The notes beneath the pieces were generated by a model. It made no database searches. It saw only the letters and a program-made list of their open reading frames with translations, and was not told the DNA's origin. Below, piece after piece: positions 1 through 11,049 of a DNA stretch of 64,000 nucleotides. A program made the translations under genes and the position numbers. This DNA is from Acheta domesticus (lineage: Eukaryota > Arthropoda > Insecta > Orthoptera > Gryllidae). The stretch is from the NCBI GenBank assembly GCA_031308135.1, contig JAHLJT010008446.1, positions 162,871,532-162,935,531 of the forward strand, given 5' to 3'. The stretch's first letter is position 1. Every line of letters starts with the position of its first letter.

Positions 1-389
1 ACTAAATGCCAAAAAAATAAAACAAAGAAACAAAAATTGGGTAATAATTTGAATACCCGGAAACACATATTGCACTTCTCTAACATCAGTCGCAGGAGAC
101 ATTAATATATATCTGAGGCGCTCCAGTTCGATAAACAACTGTTACTCCTCTTCTGTCCAGTCCTTTGCTTTTATATAAGAACAAAGTAGAATAATTTCCA
201 AGGTAAAGGCAGGGATTTTATTGTAATCCATAGTTAACGAAATTAAAAGAAACACTGGCGGAAAAAGTATTGCAACATTCCGATTGCATTGTACAATTTA
301 CTCCTCCGTACAGCTACAGCACATACAGACAGAACACTACACATGATTATATGGGTAGAGCCATGTGAGACTCGCATGTCCAGCAACAG
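1..389. other. Unassigned flank
   Basis: AT-rich sequence with no coding pattern, splice signals or repeat that I recognise. It ends where similarity to the Jockey-type 3' region begins. Confidence 0.5.
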
Positions 390-1230
390 AAAGAACCGTG
401 GATCGGAAACGCCACATCAATACTTGGTGTACCCGCCGCGGGCCCTGACGCGTCGCAGAAAACAGAGCGGCGCGCCTCCCGGCGCGCCCTGCATCTTCCT
501 TTTCCCGGACCTGACCGCTCTCCCAGGAACGCTGACGTGTTCGGGGTTCTAGGCGTGCGCCATCAGTTCCCGGCGGAGCTGCAGCGGTGGGCAGAGACGG
601 CGCTCGCATGCGAGACCGGCTTAGCGGCGAGCAGTGGCGTGCACAGGGCCTTCTAAAGAAGGGCCCGCAGCACGTCGCCTTCACCTTCCGCGCACTTCCT
701 CCGCACAAACTCGGTGAGTTGTGGGCCGCGTGGGGAGCAGACAGTGCGTGGGGGGCGGTCGCCGCTCATCGCCGCCGGAATCCGCGCGGGCGGCACGGAA
801 ACTCGCCCCGCCGGGCCTGGACCCCCCGGGACCGAAGACGTCGCGGCGCCACGGACGCTTGAGTAAAGTCGGCGCCGTGGCGGATAAAACGTGTATATAG
901 TGTATAGTGAAGTGAAGTGAGTATGAACGTGTGAATGAATGAGTTCTGTAAATATGGTTTATGTATGAATGCAGGAAACAAAGAAAAGAATAAATATGAC
1001 CAATGCCAAAAGAATTCTCTAGAAACAATAAAAATAACTGTATAAAACTAGCCAATGCCCGAAGCGGCACTTGTAGTAGTTAGTATCTATGATATTATAT
1101 AAGTAGTATGTTTAAGACCCGCTCCCTGCTGCATAAGCCTAACCGGCTGCAGCTATAGTTTATTACTTGAATATGAATAAATTCCCGCCACTCCAGGGTA
1201 ACTGGAGAGGGGAAAATTGAAAAGAAAAAA
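390..1230 (+). mobile_element. Jockey-type LINE, 3'-end fragment (copy J1)
   Basis: GC-rich fragment matching the C-terminal coding region and 3' UTR of the copy at 1,231-3,590. Shared strings include AGAAAACAGAGCGGCG, CAGTTCCCGGCGGAGCT and CCACGGACGCTTGAGTAAAG. The frame is broken, so no product is expected. The 3' UTR ends with AAGCCTAACCGGCTG, AATAAATTCC, a CTCCAG...CTGGAG stem-loop and an A-rich tail at about 1,211-1,230. The next copy begins directly after this tail. It is a 5'-truncated LINE insertion, as is usual for target-primed reverse transcription. Confidence 0.75.
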
Positions 1231-1591
1231 ATGGCATCCTACCAAAGGAGACCACGGAGCAGCAATCTCTGCGAGAGGGCATCTCTTCATATGAGATGCG
1301 CACTTCGCCGATTGCCATCCCTTCAACAACAGCTTCAGTCAAGCGGCGCTGCAGTGATGGGGAATCCGCTCATCTTGGCCTCGAAGGCAGCTCTGAGCTA
1401 GGCGGCACCCCTAGAACTGTTCTAAATGGCGCAAACGACAGTGTACCTAGCGGAACGCCGGGACGGGGGCGCCCGGTGCTCCACCATCTACGCCTGCTTA
1501 CACGTGGGAGGACGCGGCAAACAGCGAAATCTTCGCGGTTTCGCTCGAACTACAATTCCGTGCGTTTAAAACGAGCGCCGCTGCGCCGCCA

Positions 1592-3048
1592 TTGGTCACC
1601 ATTGTAACAGGTGGTCGTTCCTTGGCGCGCACGGACAGCTACTATGCCACTGGCCCGCCGGCCCTCCTGTCTTCGGCGCGCCGAGTGACGGCAGAGTTAC
1701 AGGCGGAGCTGAGAGCGTTAAATTCAAAGAAAGCTCGTGGCCCAAATGGTGTTTCTACAGCGCACCTACGCGGTCTGGGCAGGCACGGATCAAGTTTTTA
1801 CTCGAGCTCCTGAATGTGTGCCTGGAGAGAGGATATTTTCCCAAGGAATGGAGATTAGCGACCATCTCGCTATTACCAAAACTTGGCAAAAACAAATTAC
1901 TCCAGAGCAGTTATAGACGTATTAGTCTACACTCCATCTTGGGGAAGACGTTTGAGGGACTTATTCTGTCGCGTTTGCAACAGAAAATACGTCGTCTCAA
2001 CCTTCTCAGAGATGAACAATTTGGCTTTAGAGCTGGTCACAGCTCCGCGCAGCAGGAGATCGGCCTCGGCCTCGCCCTCGAGAGACGGCAAAAACTTGCC
2101 TGCGGTCTTTCTGGATATGCGATCGGCTTTCGACTCTGTATGGCATGCGGGGTTGCTTGCATGTCTCGCAGAGTTGGGGGTAAGCGTCAGATTGATTGAG
2201 AGTTTTCTCTCTGACAGGCAGTTCAAAGTGCGAGTTAACAACTTACATTCGTCTCTCAGACGAGCTGAGGCGGGCGTGCCTCAGGGAAGTGTTCTCTCTC
2301 CTACCCTCTTATACGTTAATGACGTGCCGCTTCCTGCTGATAAAAGGACTGGTATTCAACGCTGCGGGCTCCTGATGTTCGCGGATGATTTTGCGTATTA
2401 TGCGAAATCGGCCAACGGAAGGCAGTCAATTAAATTATTAAGCTATTGTCTCGCCGCCCTTCCCGAATGGGTGAGTCGGAAACGACTCGCATCTAAACCT
2501 AGGGAAATGTTTGGCTGTCAACTTCACTCGTAAGAGGGCAGTCCCCAATGAAACGGTGAGTTTGGCGGGCGCGCGACTCCCATGGCAGAGCGAAGCGAGG
2601 TATGTGGGCGTGTTACTTGACAGCGGTCTTCGCTGGTATGCACACGCTCGACAAAATTCGAACCCTTCTTCTGAAACCCCTTCTCCGTTCTCCCAACCTA
2701 CACCCTTCCATGAAGCGCCGCTTATTTACCGCGTGCGTGCGCCCCTTGTGGGAGTATGCATGTGATGTTTTCGCGGCTGCTCCTCCTTCTACTCTGCGGC
2801 CGATTCGGATCGTAGAAAACAGAGCGGCGCCCCTCACGGAGCTTCCACATACTCCCAATCTCCGACCTGACCGCACACCTAAAACCGCTGATGTTTTCAG
2901 AGTTCTAGGTGTACAAAACCAGTTCCCGGCGGAGCTAAAAAAGCGGGCGAAGACGGCGCTCGTGAGGGCGCTGGGGCCGTCTGCTCCGCGCATCCTGCGC
3001 CAGACCGGCAAAGCGGCGAACAGCGGCATGCACAGGGTCTTTCACTGA
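1592..3048 (+). pseudogene. Jockey-clade reverse transcriptase, frameshifted
   Basis: The reading frame moves between phases around 1,800, 2,030-2,110 and 2,510. Read across those breaks, the order of RT motifs is intact: KARGPNGVSTAHLR (fingers), FPKEWRLATISLLPK, ILGKTFEGLILSRL, FLDMRSAFDSVWH (first catalytic Asp), GVPQGSVLSPTLLYVND, and LMFADDFAYY (FADD active site). A thumb and C-terminal tail follow to about 3,048. GVPQGSVLSP with FADD is typical of Jockey and its relatives. As a protein it would copy LINE RNA at a nicked target. The multiple frameshifts make this copy inactive. Clade assignment rests on motif memory, not alignment. Confidence 0.8.
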
Positions 3049-3402
3049 CGAAAGGACCCACAGCGCTTCGCCTTCAGCTTAAGCGCGCTGCCCCCTCACG
3101 AGCTCTCTGAGCTGTGCGAAGGGGGGAAGCAGCAAGTGCGTGGGAGGCGATCGCCGCTCACTGGAGCCCGAAACCGCGTGAAAACGCGTCTCGCCGGGCC
3201 GGGGCCGCCTGGCAACGAAGACGTCGCGACGCCACGGACGCTTGAGTAAAGTCGGCGCTGTGGCGAGCAAAAAGTGTATATAGTGTAAATAGTGAAGTGA
3301 ATGAATGTGAATGAATGAGTTTTGTAAATATAGTTTAAGTACGAATGTGAGAATGAATGGAACTATAAAGAAAAAGAACATTACAAAGAAGTTTTTAAAT
3401 TC

Positions 3403-3442
3403 AATTTACAGTGCCTCTTCAACCAAAGAGGCACTGTAAATT
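3403..3442. repeat. Perfect 17-bp inverted repeat, 6-nt loop, in Jockey 3' UTR
   Basis: Arms at 3,403-3,419 and 3,426-3,442 are exact reverse complements (AATTTACAGTGCCTCTT). The loop is CAACCA. The older copy J1 has a weaker hairpin at the equivalent place (CAATGCC...GGCACTTG, about 1,052-1,074). Confidence 0.85.
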
Positions 3443-3590
3443 AGTTTTTAATTTAGAATAGTATATTTAAGATAATACGCCCTCCTGCAACTCCACAAGC
3501 CTAACCGGCTGGAGTAAACATGTAAATCCCAATAATTGAATAAATTCCTGCCTCTCCAGTTTCACTGGAGAAGGAAAAAATTTTTAAAAA

Positions 3591-3972
3591 ATAGTTGGCG
3601 GGCAGAAAACGGCCGAGAAAACTGAGAAAAACAAATCTTAGTTAGATTATGTTGGGGCGCCCATCCTTGCGGCGAGTGAGCGCCCGAGCGAGCTGCCCGT
3701 GCACCCGCAAGCTGCCCGTGACGCGCACAGCCAGGTCTGCCCAGACTCCGGCCCTCCATGGCCAGCTGCGCGGCGTCGGGTCAACCCTTGGAAGGCGGGC
3801 GGGGCAGCTGCGTGCTCTAGCTCTGAATACGTGCCTGGCGTGTGGCTATTTCCAGAAGTCGTGGAGGCTTGCGACCATCGCACTTATACCAAAACCAGGC
3901 AAAATTAAATTAATCCCGAGCAGTTATAGAAGCATTAGTCTACTATCCATCCTAGGGAAGTTGTTCGAGGGA
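3591..3972 (+). pseudogene. Jockey-type LINE RT fragment (copy J3), cut off by mariner
   Basis: From about 3,810 the + strand reads TCLACGYFQKSWRLATIALI, followed by PKPGK and SYRSISLLSILGKLFEGL. This matches the fingers region of J2. The similarity stops abruptly at about 3,972, inside the FEGL motif, where mariner transposase sequence begins on the other strand. The sequence upstream (3,650-3,800) is GC-rich and probably also Jockey, but degraded. No 3' end is present. The fragment therefore records a deletion or recombination that joined a Jockey copy to a mariner copy. Confidence 0.75.
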
Positions 3973-4143
3973 CTGTCATCGTGCAGCTTCCAAGAATTCA
4001 TCTCGCTCCTGACGCGGTTGACCCGTTGATTTAGCCTTTTCAGTACTTCCACGTAGAGTTTGGCGTAGACTGTTTGGCCAGATGGAACACATTCAAAATA
4101 AACCACTCCCTTGGAATCTAAAAAACCAATGTGCATCGCTTTA

Positions 4144-6015
4144 GGGCAATTCCATTTGTCACAGACACACATTTAAACCAAACAGATCTAAATAAGAGGT
4201 ATTTTTAAATTGAATATTGATGACCTATATTCACCACAGATAGTGGAGGTTATGGGCATTACTAATAGACATAGAACTTTGATATTTTTATTTATTGACT
4301 GGATGTAAAAAATATATTCTTCATGTCACAGACACACTCAGCAAAAATTACTTAAATGCAACCTATCAAGGAAAATTCCAAATTCCTGCTAATGTGAATT
4401 ATTTAGATCCAAAGTAAAAATATAACACAATTAAAGGAAGACACATTTAAGAAATAAAGGCAAAATCAGGATGTTAACACTTTTATTTTTACCAAAAAAA
4501 ATTCAAAATTTGTCACAGACACACACATGTTTGTCACAGACACACACAGTTCAATAATAATCTGAAAGGTCATTATCAAAACTTAAATAATTGCCTCTTA
4601 GTGGCTTTGTAGGCTCTAGTAAAGTACCTACAATACTGGAAACATTTTCATTGTCATAATCATCATTGTCAGGCCAGTAAAATAACTTCTTACTCTCTTT
4701 GAAACGAAGAAATTTGACACAGTGTGAAAAGTTGTTGTCAACAGATAATATTTGACCAACATATTTTATTATCTTCTTTACTTGATAGGACACATGTACC
4801 CATCTTCCTACTTCCACACTTCTTTGAGGATAATTTCATAGGTTTTTGACGACCGGTTGTAGAAATTGATGTTCTCTCTTCAGCGTTTGTTTTCATGGAG
4901 AAAATTTCTAAATCTGAGTCATCAGATGTCATCTTACATATCACTTTGTATGGTGAAACACTTTGAATGCAGGGTAGTTGTCGAAGCCTAGGTATTGTGC
5001 AAATATTTTGCCAATTTTAATCAAGTGACAATTTAATGTTTTCAATTTTTTCTTCTGGAACAAACACAATTTGTGTTGTGGACATTAAGTCTTGTGCATT
5101 CCTACAGAAGTCTTCAACATTCTGGATGTGCACTTTTCCAGTCCTAATCTTGCACCACACTAAGTGCTTTAACATATCTCCAGTGCTATCGACTGCACCT
5201 TTCCCATGTGAGTTTGCAAAACACTTCAAAGATATTTTCAACACATTCTGCAGTGTGATGTTGCAATTACTGAATTTCTGCTTGAAATGTTGTGCTGCGC
5301 CATCAGAGAATATTTCAACAGAGGTTTCTGAAGGATACTTTGACCTCGAAGAATTGAGTACAACATGAAGGAAGACATGGGTTGAGTATTTATCATTTAT
5401 TAAATTTATTCATACATTAAATTAAACTTCACCTAAAAGTCTCACCTTATCTTTTGTGTGTCTGTGACTTCATGCTTGTGTGTCTGTGACCCATAGGGCT
5501 GTGTGTCTGTGACTCAAAAATAAATCACTTGAATGGTTCTTTTGCCAACATTTTTTGTCAGACATAGATTTGAACTTGCTTTGCATAATATATTTTATGT
5601 CTTTTAAAATTTATGGTTGTTGAGTTAATTTAAAAAAATACCTTTTCATGCCACAGACACACATTATTCTACAGAATTTTCAAACTCATAATTAGCCATA
5701 ATATATTTTAATATACCTATCACGTATTGTGAAATCTAGAGGGTTTAAACTAGAGATTTAATAACTCAGACAAAGCTCACCTTGGTAAATAATGCAGAAA
5801 AAACTCTGAGGAAAATTGCTTCAAAACAGTAAAGCCAAAAGTAGCTTGCAACTGTTCATTGTCAGGCCTACTGATCACATTTTGGTGTACAAAATATTGA
5901 ATTTTATATTTAAAAGTTAAATTTAGACTTTTCTAAAGACCTTACACAGCATTCCATAATTGCTTGAAACACTTTAATTATTTGTAGTGTGGTTGACATT
6001 TACATGGAATTGCCC
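4144..6015 (-). mobile_element. DNA transposon inserted in mariner (TTTA duplication, 12-bp TIRs)
   Basis: The ends are exact inverted repeats, GGGCAATTCCAT (4,144-4,155) and ATGGAATTGCCC (6,004-6,015). They are flanked by TTTA at 4,140-4,143 and 6,016-6,019. The mariner coding frame resumes exactly across the insert, giving independent proof of the borders. A 2-bp TT duplication with an AGGGC... terminus is the alternative parse. Subterminal motif TGTCACAGACACAC occurs at 4,157, 4,324, 4,511 and 4,532, and inverted at about 5,457, 5,478 and 5,501, plus a variant at 5,649. The interior carries part of a protein on the minus strand. The N-terminal half of any transposase is missing, so it is probably non-autonomous. 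Superfamily not assigned. Confidence 0.85.
4551..5362 (-). pseudogene. C-terminal part of an uncharacterised transposon protein
   Basis: Open from about 5,362 to 5,017 on the minus strand, then one stop, then similar coding down to 4,551 with a frame change near 4,800. Visible motifs are FSDGAAQHFKQKF, NSHGKGAVDSTGDMLKHLVW and VFVPEEKIENIK. After a charged linker come VGRWVHVSYQVKK and KLFYWPDNDD near the end. I recall the SDG...F.NK / SHGKGxxDGxGG pattern from a widespread uncharacterised metazoan family; that is memory, not a search. Its placement inside the inverted ends suggests it is the element's own transposase remnant rather than a host gene. Confidence 0.6.
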
Positions 6016-6752
6016 TTTAACCTTCGATATGCTCGTTCTTGCCTTTTCGGGGCGTGGGGACGACGTCGTGTGCCGCTCTGCGCTCTTCCTTTTTGTTTCT
6101 GGGTCGTATTCGAAGATACAAGATTCGTCACCAGTTATAACATTGTTAAAAAATCGGATCGTCCTCACAACAGTGCAACAATTCTTGACACATTTACACT
6201 CGATTGTTATTTTGGCTCTCAGGACAATGTTGGTACACACCTTCCGCATTTGGAAGTTTTCCGCCACAATCTTGTGCACATAGGTTTTCGGAATATCAAG
6301 TATTTCTGCCAATAGGCAAACACTCATGCTTCGATCAGAGTTCAACAATTCGCGCACTTTGTCAAGCGAACTTTCATCTCGCTATGCTGAAGGGCGACCT
6401 GATCGTTGTTCGTCGGCGACCTACTCACGACCCTTCTTGAACATTTTATGCCACATTTTGAACTGTGAATATGACCTGCAGTTCTCATTAAAAGCTTTCT
6501 GAAGCAACTCAAAAGTCAACAACGTGGTCTTCTTAAGTTTGAAACAAAACTTTATCGCGTTTCGCTGCTCGAGAGTTTATGCAGTTTATGAGGTTCACTG
6601 CAAAAGGCACCGCGACGCTCCAGAAGCTGGGAGCCGACTAGCGCGGGGCGCTCTGTGTTCCCAAGTGCCATCCTTTAGTGCAAGCGGCAACGCTGGGCGA
6701 TGGATAGTCGTGGCAGAAAAAATGGCACATTACTTTCGGGACAGACCTTCTA

Positions 6753-7299
6753 TATGTACCAGAATCAGAAGATGAATCGTTTTTAACGATTCATAAGATA
6801 GTGTCAAAGCAGTTGGGGTGGAGAAATATTTAGCGCTCCGCTTTTCTTCCTCAATAGTTGCAAAGCGTGCCCTTTCCTTTTTATTAGTCTTTCGGGACGT
6901 TTTGACCCGATGTTTTGGTTTCACGTTCCCTATTAAAAATATAGGTTAACGCAGAGCAAGAGTCCGCACTTCTTATAAAAAACTGAGTTTACACTGATGT
7001 AATTGGTATTCTGATTCGGTTTTTACACTGAGCTATGCTTAACGTATGCAGAATAAACTGTCCAAACAAGAATGGCGTATCTTTTAATTTTGTAACAGGA
7101 GCAAGTACAATGGTCAGACATTTGCCCCACGTACGTGGTACAAGTCCTACCCAAAGTCCGAATATCCAAAACGTCTAAACTTTCTTAGAAATAAATAAAT
7201 AATGATTGATTGATTAATTAAGGTTTAGAGGGAGCTTCAACTACTGAAGTCATTGGCGCCCATGTCAAAGTAATTTTAAAAATGGATTTAGTAAGTGTT
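6753..7299. other. Unassigned spacer with small palindrome
   Basis: No gene recognised. A perfect 10-bp inverted repeat with a 3-nt loop (ATGAATCGTT-TTT-AACGATTCAT, 6,772-6,794) lies just outside the mariner end. A short ATTG/AAAT-rich stretch is near 7,190. Confidence 0.5.
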
Positions 7300-7482
7300 G
7301 CAGATGTAACTTACCCGCTTATTAAAAGCATGTGCCTAATCTAAAACGAGGGCATGAATTTCGCGTCAAGTATACAAATAGCTATGGCAGAAAAAAATAT
7401 AAAACGAACACGTACAATTTATCATAAAACGTAAAATTGGCAGTAAATGGGCCAAAAAAACATAAAACATTGTCCTAATTTC

Positions 7483-10400
7483 TCAAATAAGATTATATAT
7501 TCTGCTTTCTCTCAAACAAAAAAGTTTTGAGAGAGCAGAATCGTCATCCCCGAGCGAGTTGCTCAGAACTTGTCTTCGTCGGTTGCCAACAAATTTCGTA
7601 CAGTGCAGGAGGACGTGTTCCACAGAAAGAACCGTTCTCCACGAATCACAGATGAGAGGAATTTCACCTCGAAGGAGGAAACCGTGGGAAAAGTGGCAGT
7701 GTCCGTTACAAAGACGGGTTAAAATGACTTCATCACGCCTAGAACAGCGAGATGAGGAACGACAGGGATTAACCGAATTCTTTGTCGCACTTAGTTTAAA
7801 AGTGGTATTGTGCCACTCCGTTTGCCACGTTTGATTTTGTCAGGTAGTCGGACGAAGAACGGGAGACCGCTCGAAGAGAACAAAGAACTACTCGCCGCAA
7901 CGTCGTTGACTCGTCGTTGATGTATTTTAGGGCTTAGAGAATTGCATACATTTCGGCAGTAAATATACTGCACTGAGTATGAAGCCGATGTGACTTTTTG
8001 GCTCTGATACAACGGAAACTACATGCCACTGTGTCATTGTGCGATGAGCCATCTTTGTGCAAGAATAAATGTCCGGATATGCTTCCCCATACCTGAAACT
8101 GAGGACTAGTAGTTTGTTTGGAAAGATTGGAGATTCTGAGGTCAATTTTGGGAAGGAGGAGTTTCCAAGGGGAAATCCGGTCACTTGGTGGTCTCACAGG
8201 TGTGGGAAGATCGACATTAAGTTCCTGATGTTCCGCGATGTTCGAAGAATATACGAGTGCTCATATTTTGGGTGAGTGACTTTTCGGCGACAAGGATGAT
8301 TAAAGAGTCCCGGCACTTTAACACCGTAAGACGCTAATAAAATATGTCGCCTTTTTAAGGATGGCTCCCCATCGTCATATAGAAAGCACTCGATTCGGAT
8401 AGTGCGATACGCACCTGATGAGAGGCGAATACCAGCGCGGTGTATGCTGTTGATGGGTCGAAAAGTGAAAGGAGCTGCAGAACCATGCACGCCACTTCCG
8501 TAATACAATGCCGAGCTCTATATAAGCGCAATAGGGTAATGCGGTCGGCTCCCCATGAACTGCCACTTAGCATTCGAAGAAGATTGAGGGGGGAGACACA
8601 TCAGGTTTGCAGTGTGAGGATATGAGCACGTAACGTGAGAGACTTGTCAAAAAATAACCCAGGAACCTCGCAGAGTCGGCGAATGGAAGCTGATTTCCTC
8701 CCAAGTAAAGTATAGGATTGCTACGTAAGTGGTATATTCTGCAGAAGTGCACACCTGTTGATTTAATATGTGAGAAATTAAAACCTGTTGACATACTCCA
8801 TTCATGGAACTTATTGAACACCAGTTGGAGTTGCCTCAAGCTGCTCACTCATGCTGCTGGATGAACAAAAAATGGAAAAATGATCCACAAATAGCAGTCC
8901 ATTTACAGGTTCTCGTACGACCGACTATACTATTTATGGCAATGGCAAACAGAGTGGCAGTTACCACCGACAGTTGACGGATGCCGTTTTCAAGAGGGTG
9001 ACTACTAGACATTTTGTCACCGACGAAATGATCCGACGTAACTCTGAAAGATCTATTCGATAAGAAATTTTGGAGGAATAAGGGGAGCTTCCCTCTCAAT
9101 CCGCACGAGTGCAAGGTTTGCAGAATGCCACATCTCCAAGTGGTGTCGTAGGCCTTTTCTATATCGAATAGTACGGCCACAAGGCATTGTCTCAGGACGA
9201 ACGAGGTTGAAATTTCAGTTGCCAAAGCGAAAAGATTGTCAACGTTCACTGATGAATCCTGAATCCGCACTGAATTGATGTGAGCATGTTTCTCCACTCC
9301 AAAGTCCAGACCAAACGCTGGTTAACCATCCGTTCCAGCACTTTGCAAACAAAGCTGGTGAGATCGAGATTTCGTTAGCTGGATGGCAACGATCGGATCG
9401 GCCCTTCGGAGCTGCTTTCTGCCTTTCGGAGCTGGAATAACTATGGCTTCTCGCCATAGAGCAGGGAGGGTGAGCTCTTCCCAGATGCGATTATAAAGGC
9501 TGAGGAGATATTTCATCGCCACATCAGGAAGATGTAGAATTAGGTTATGTATTCATCAGGACCTAAGGCAGTTTGTTCGCCAATGCGAGAGCAGAACGCA
9601 ATTCCGACATGGAGAAAGATGTAATCGACAGATGCTCTGCAAGAAAATTTCAACGGACGGCTCTCCATCCTCACTTTGATCAAAAGAAAGTCCGGAGCAT
9701 AGTTCTCCGAACTTGACATGTGTTCATAGTGCGCGGCGAGTTCCTCTATAATCATTTCTGCAGAAGAGATCATTTCTCCATTTTTAAGAGACCAGGCACC
9801 GTAATTGGAGAAGAGTGTCCTATTATCTAGCAAATTCTTCTTCATACCAGGCGTGGTGGCGTATGGAAATTGAGAGAAGAGACGCACGCTCTCCATGATG
9901 CATTTTGTTCTCTAAAATTGTTCTCCTACCCTTCGCCCAGCATCTTTTATATTCGACGTGGTTATCCGCAGTTGGATAATGTCTGAGACGTGCCAGTTCG
10001 TTTAAACGAGCACTGACAGCTCTAGAGCAGTTCACATTCCACCAAGAGACGAAGGGGTGTCGCGGTTTACCGGTTTATTTCGGAATTGCGATAGAAGCAG
10101 CAGAGAGTATAGCTATTAAAATGTGCAATCATTTCATCCACATTTTCGAAGGGACTATCTTACAGGTTAAAATGAATTTGGAATGTCGACCATTAAGCCC
10201 GTTGCACTATCCATTGAGGGAGGCAACACTACGGCGAAGTTGATCGAAGTGGACAATAGTGGAGAAATGGTAGCTTCCATATAGATCTTCTAATATGGTC
10301 CATCGCATAGCAGTAGCATGTGAAGAGATGCAAAGTGCTACAGCACTAGGTGTGCTCGAATTCGTAGATACGGCGAAATGAGTTGGTTCCCCCGTGTTGA

Positions 10401-10850
10401 GAATCATCAGATTCATGGTGTCGATGACAGATTTCAAAACGGCACCCCTTTGACAAGTACGAGAAGAACCCCACAGAGGCCTGTCGGCGTTTACATCACC
10501 AACAATCAAGAAAGTTGTGGGCAGTTGGTTTATTAGACCTAGGAGGTCATCGAGCGAAACCGTTTGTCCAGAGGGGATATACTCACAGATGTTACATACA
10601 CTGTGAGGGACGGGAGAGACACCTACACACATACTCTTTGAAGGTCTGAACGGGGACTTCTGCAGAAAGCAGCGAATCGTGGACCTAAGTAGTAACTCCG
10701 CTGTGAGCACGGATGCCGTCATCGACACCAACCCTATTGGGAGTAAAACCGCGATTGTATCGGGGGCGTGGTGGAACAAGATGCGTTTCCTGTTAACACA
10801 AAATTGAGGGCGTATAACGGGACAAGAGTTTTAATTCGTCCCGTCGGAGA
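7483..10850 (-). pseudogene. I-clade LINE ORF2 (endonuclease-RT-RNase H), decayed
   Basis: Endonuclease: VGDVNADRPLWGS (normally GDFN), then DTMNLMILNTGEPTHF and LYGSYHF (normally SDH). RT: LPALWREAIVIPAPKGRK, INSVRIQDS, VAVLFDIEKAYDTTWRCGIL, and GIRQLSVVTATLFAIAINSI in place of the usual GVPQGSVLSVTLF. The active site reads LLFVDHFSIFC, so the second catalytic Asp is His. RNase H shows KDGSSHNDTVAC and SIFTAEMYAIL. The tail contains SRRDEVILTRLCNGHCHFSH, HVLLHCTKF and a terminal SALSKLF...YNLI followed by TGA. Many frameshifts are present. The RT core alone (8,845-9,297) stays open. It is dead by catalytic mutation as well as by frameshift. Confidence 0.75.
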
Positions 10851-11049
10851 GAAAATCCATTAAGATTCCGGGATAAGAGAGCTTCAGCTTAAGAAGTCGT
10901 TAAGGGGTCTTTTCTTCTCCTTTTCCCTTTTTCGCCTCTGTTGCCCGAAGGGGCGAGGGTCCATCCCGGCTGAAGTTTCCTCCGAGGCAGACTCATCCTG
11001 ACCACTGCTCAACAGGCTGAGAGATCGCTCAGGACGAGTCTCAGGAGTT

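Larger units (their letters stand above)
1231..3590 (+). mobile_element. Jockey-type LINE, 5'-truncated (copy J2)
   Basis: The longest of three tandem same-strand fragments. It holds a decayed reverse transcriptase, a C-terminal tail, and a 3' UTR with a perfect 17-bp inverted repeat (3,403-3,442). It ends with the conserved terminal stem-loop CTCCAG-TTTCA-CTGGAG and an A-rich tail at about 3,575-3,590. Base composition is much more GC-rich than its surroundings. The endonuclease and ORF1 regions are absent, so it is 5'-truncated. Confidence 0.8.
3973..6575 (-). pseudogene. Mariner transposase, split and decayed
   Basis: The N-terminal HTH region is at about 6,575-6,420 (EQRNAIKFCFKLKKT..., MWHKMFKKGR), followed by a stop. 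The second HTH and early catalytic domain are at 6,357-6,016 (LLAEILDIPKTYVHKIV, VITGDESCIFEYDPETKRKS, where mariners usually have GDESW). After the insertion, 4,139-3,973 gives MHIGFLDSKGVVYFECVPSG and WKLHDDSPS, corresponding to the second Asp motif of the DD34D family (usually HDNAP). The third Asp is missing with the deleted 3' end. It would have catalysed cut-and-paste transposition at TA; it cannot now. Confidence 0.85.
3973..6750 (-). mobile_element. Mariner DNA transposon, 3'-truncated and interrupted
   Basis: The outer end lies at about 6,750. Read on the minus strand it begins GAAGGTCTGTCCCGAAAGTA, a typical mariner inverted terminal repeat next to a TA. The inner end is lost at the Jockey junction near 3,972, so the second ITR is missing. 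Transposase coding is split by the unrelated insertion 4,144-6,015. Removing that insertion and one TTTA copy restores a continuous mariner reading (VK|AMH). Confidence 0.85.

Noticed and set aside
337..1070. Overlapping open frames on both strands in GC-rich DNA
   Set aside because: They cross the decayed Jockey 3' end and have no protein motifs; GC-rich sequence lacks stops by composition.
5017..5362. Host gene on the minus strand
   Set aside because: Enclosed by the inverted ends of the element at 4,144-6,015 and interrupted by stops; better explained as transposon protein.
7499..7541. Inverted repeat ATTCTGCT...AGCAGAAT as a terminator or element end
   Set aside because: It lies inside the C-terminal coding sequence of the I-clade ORF2 (SALSKLF...YNLI), so the pairing is probably incidental.
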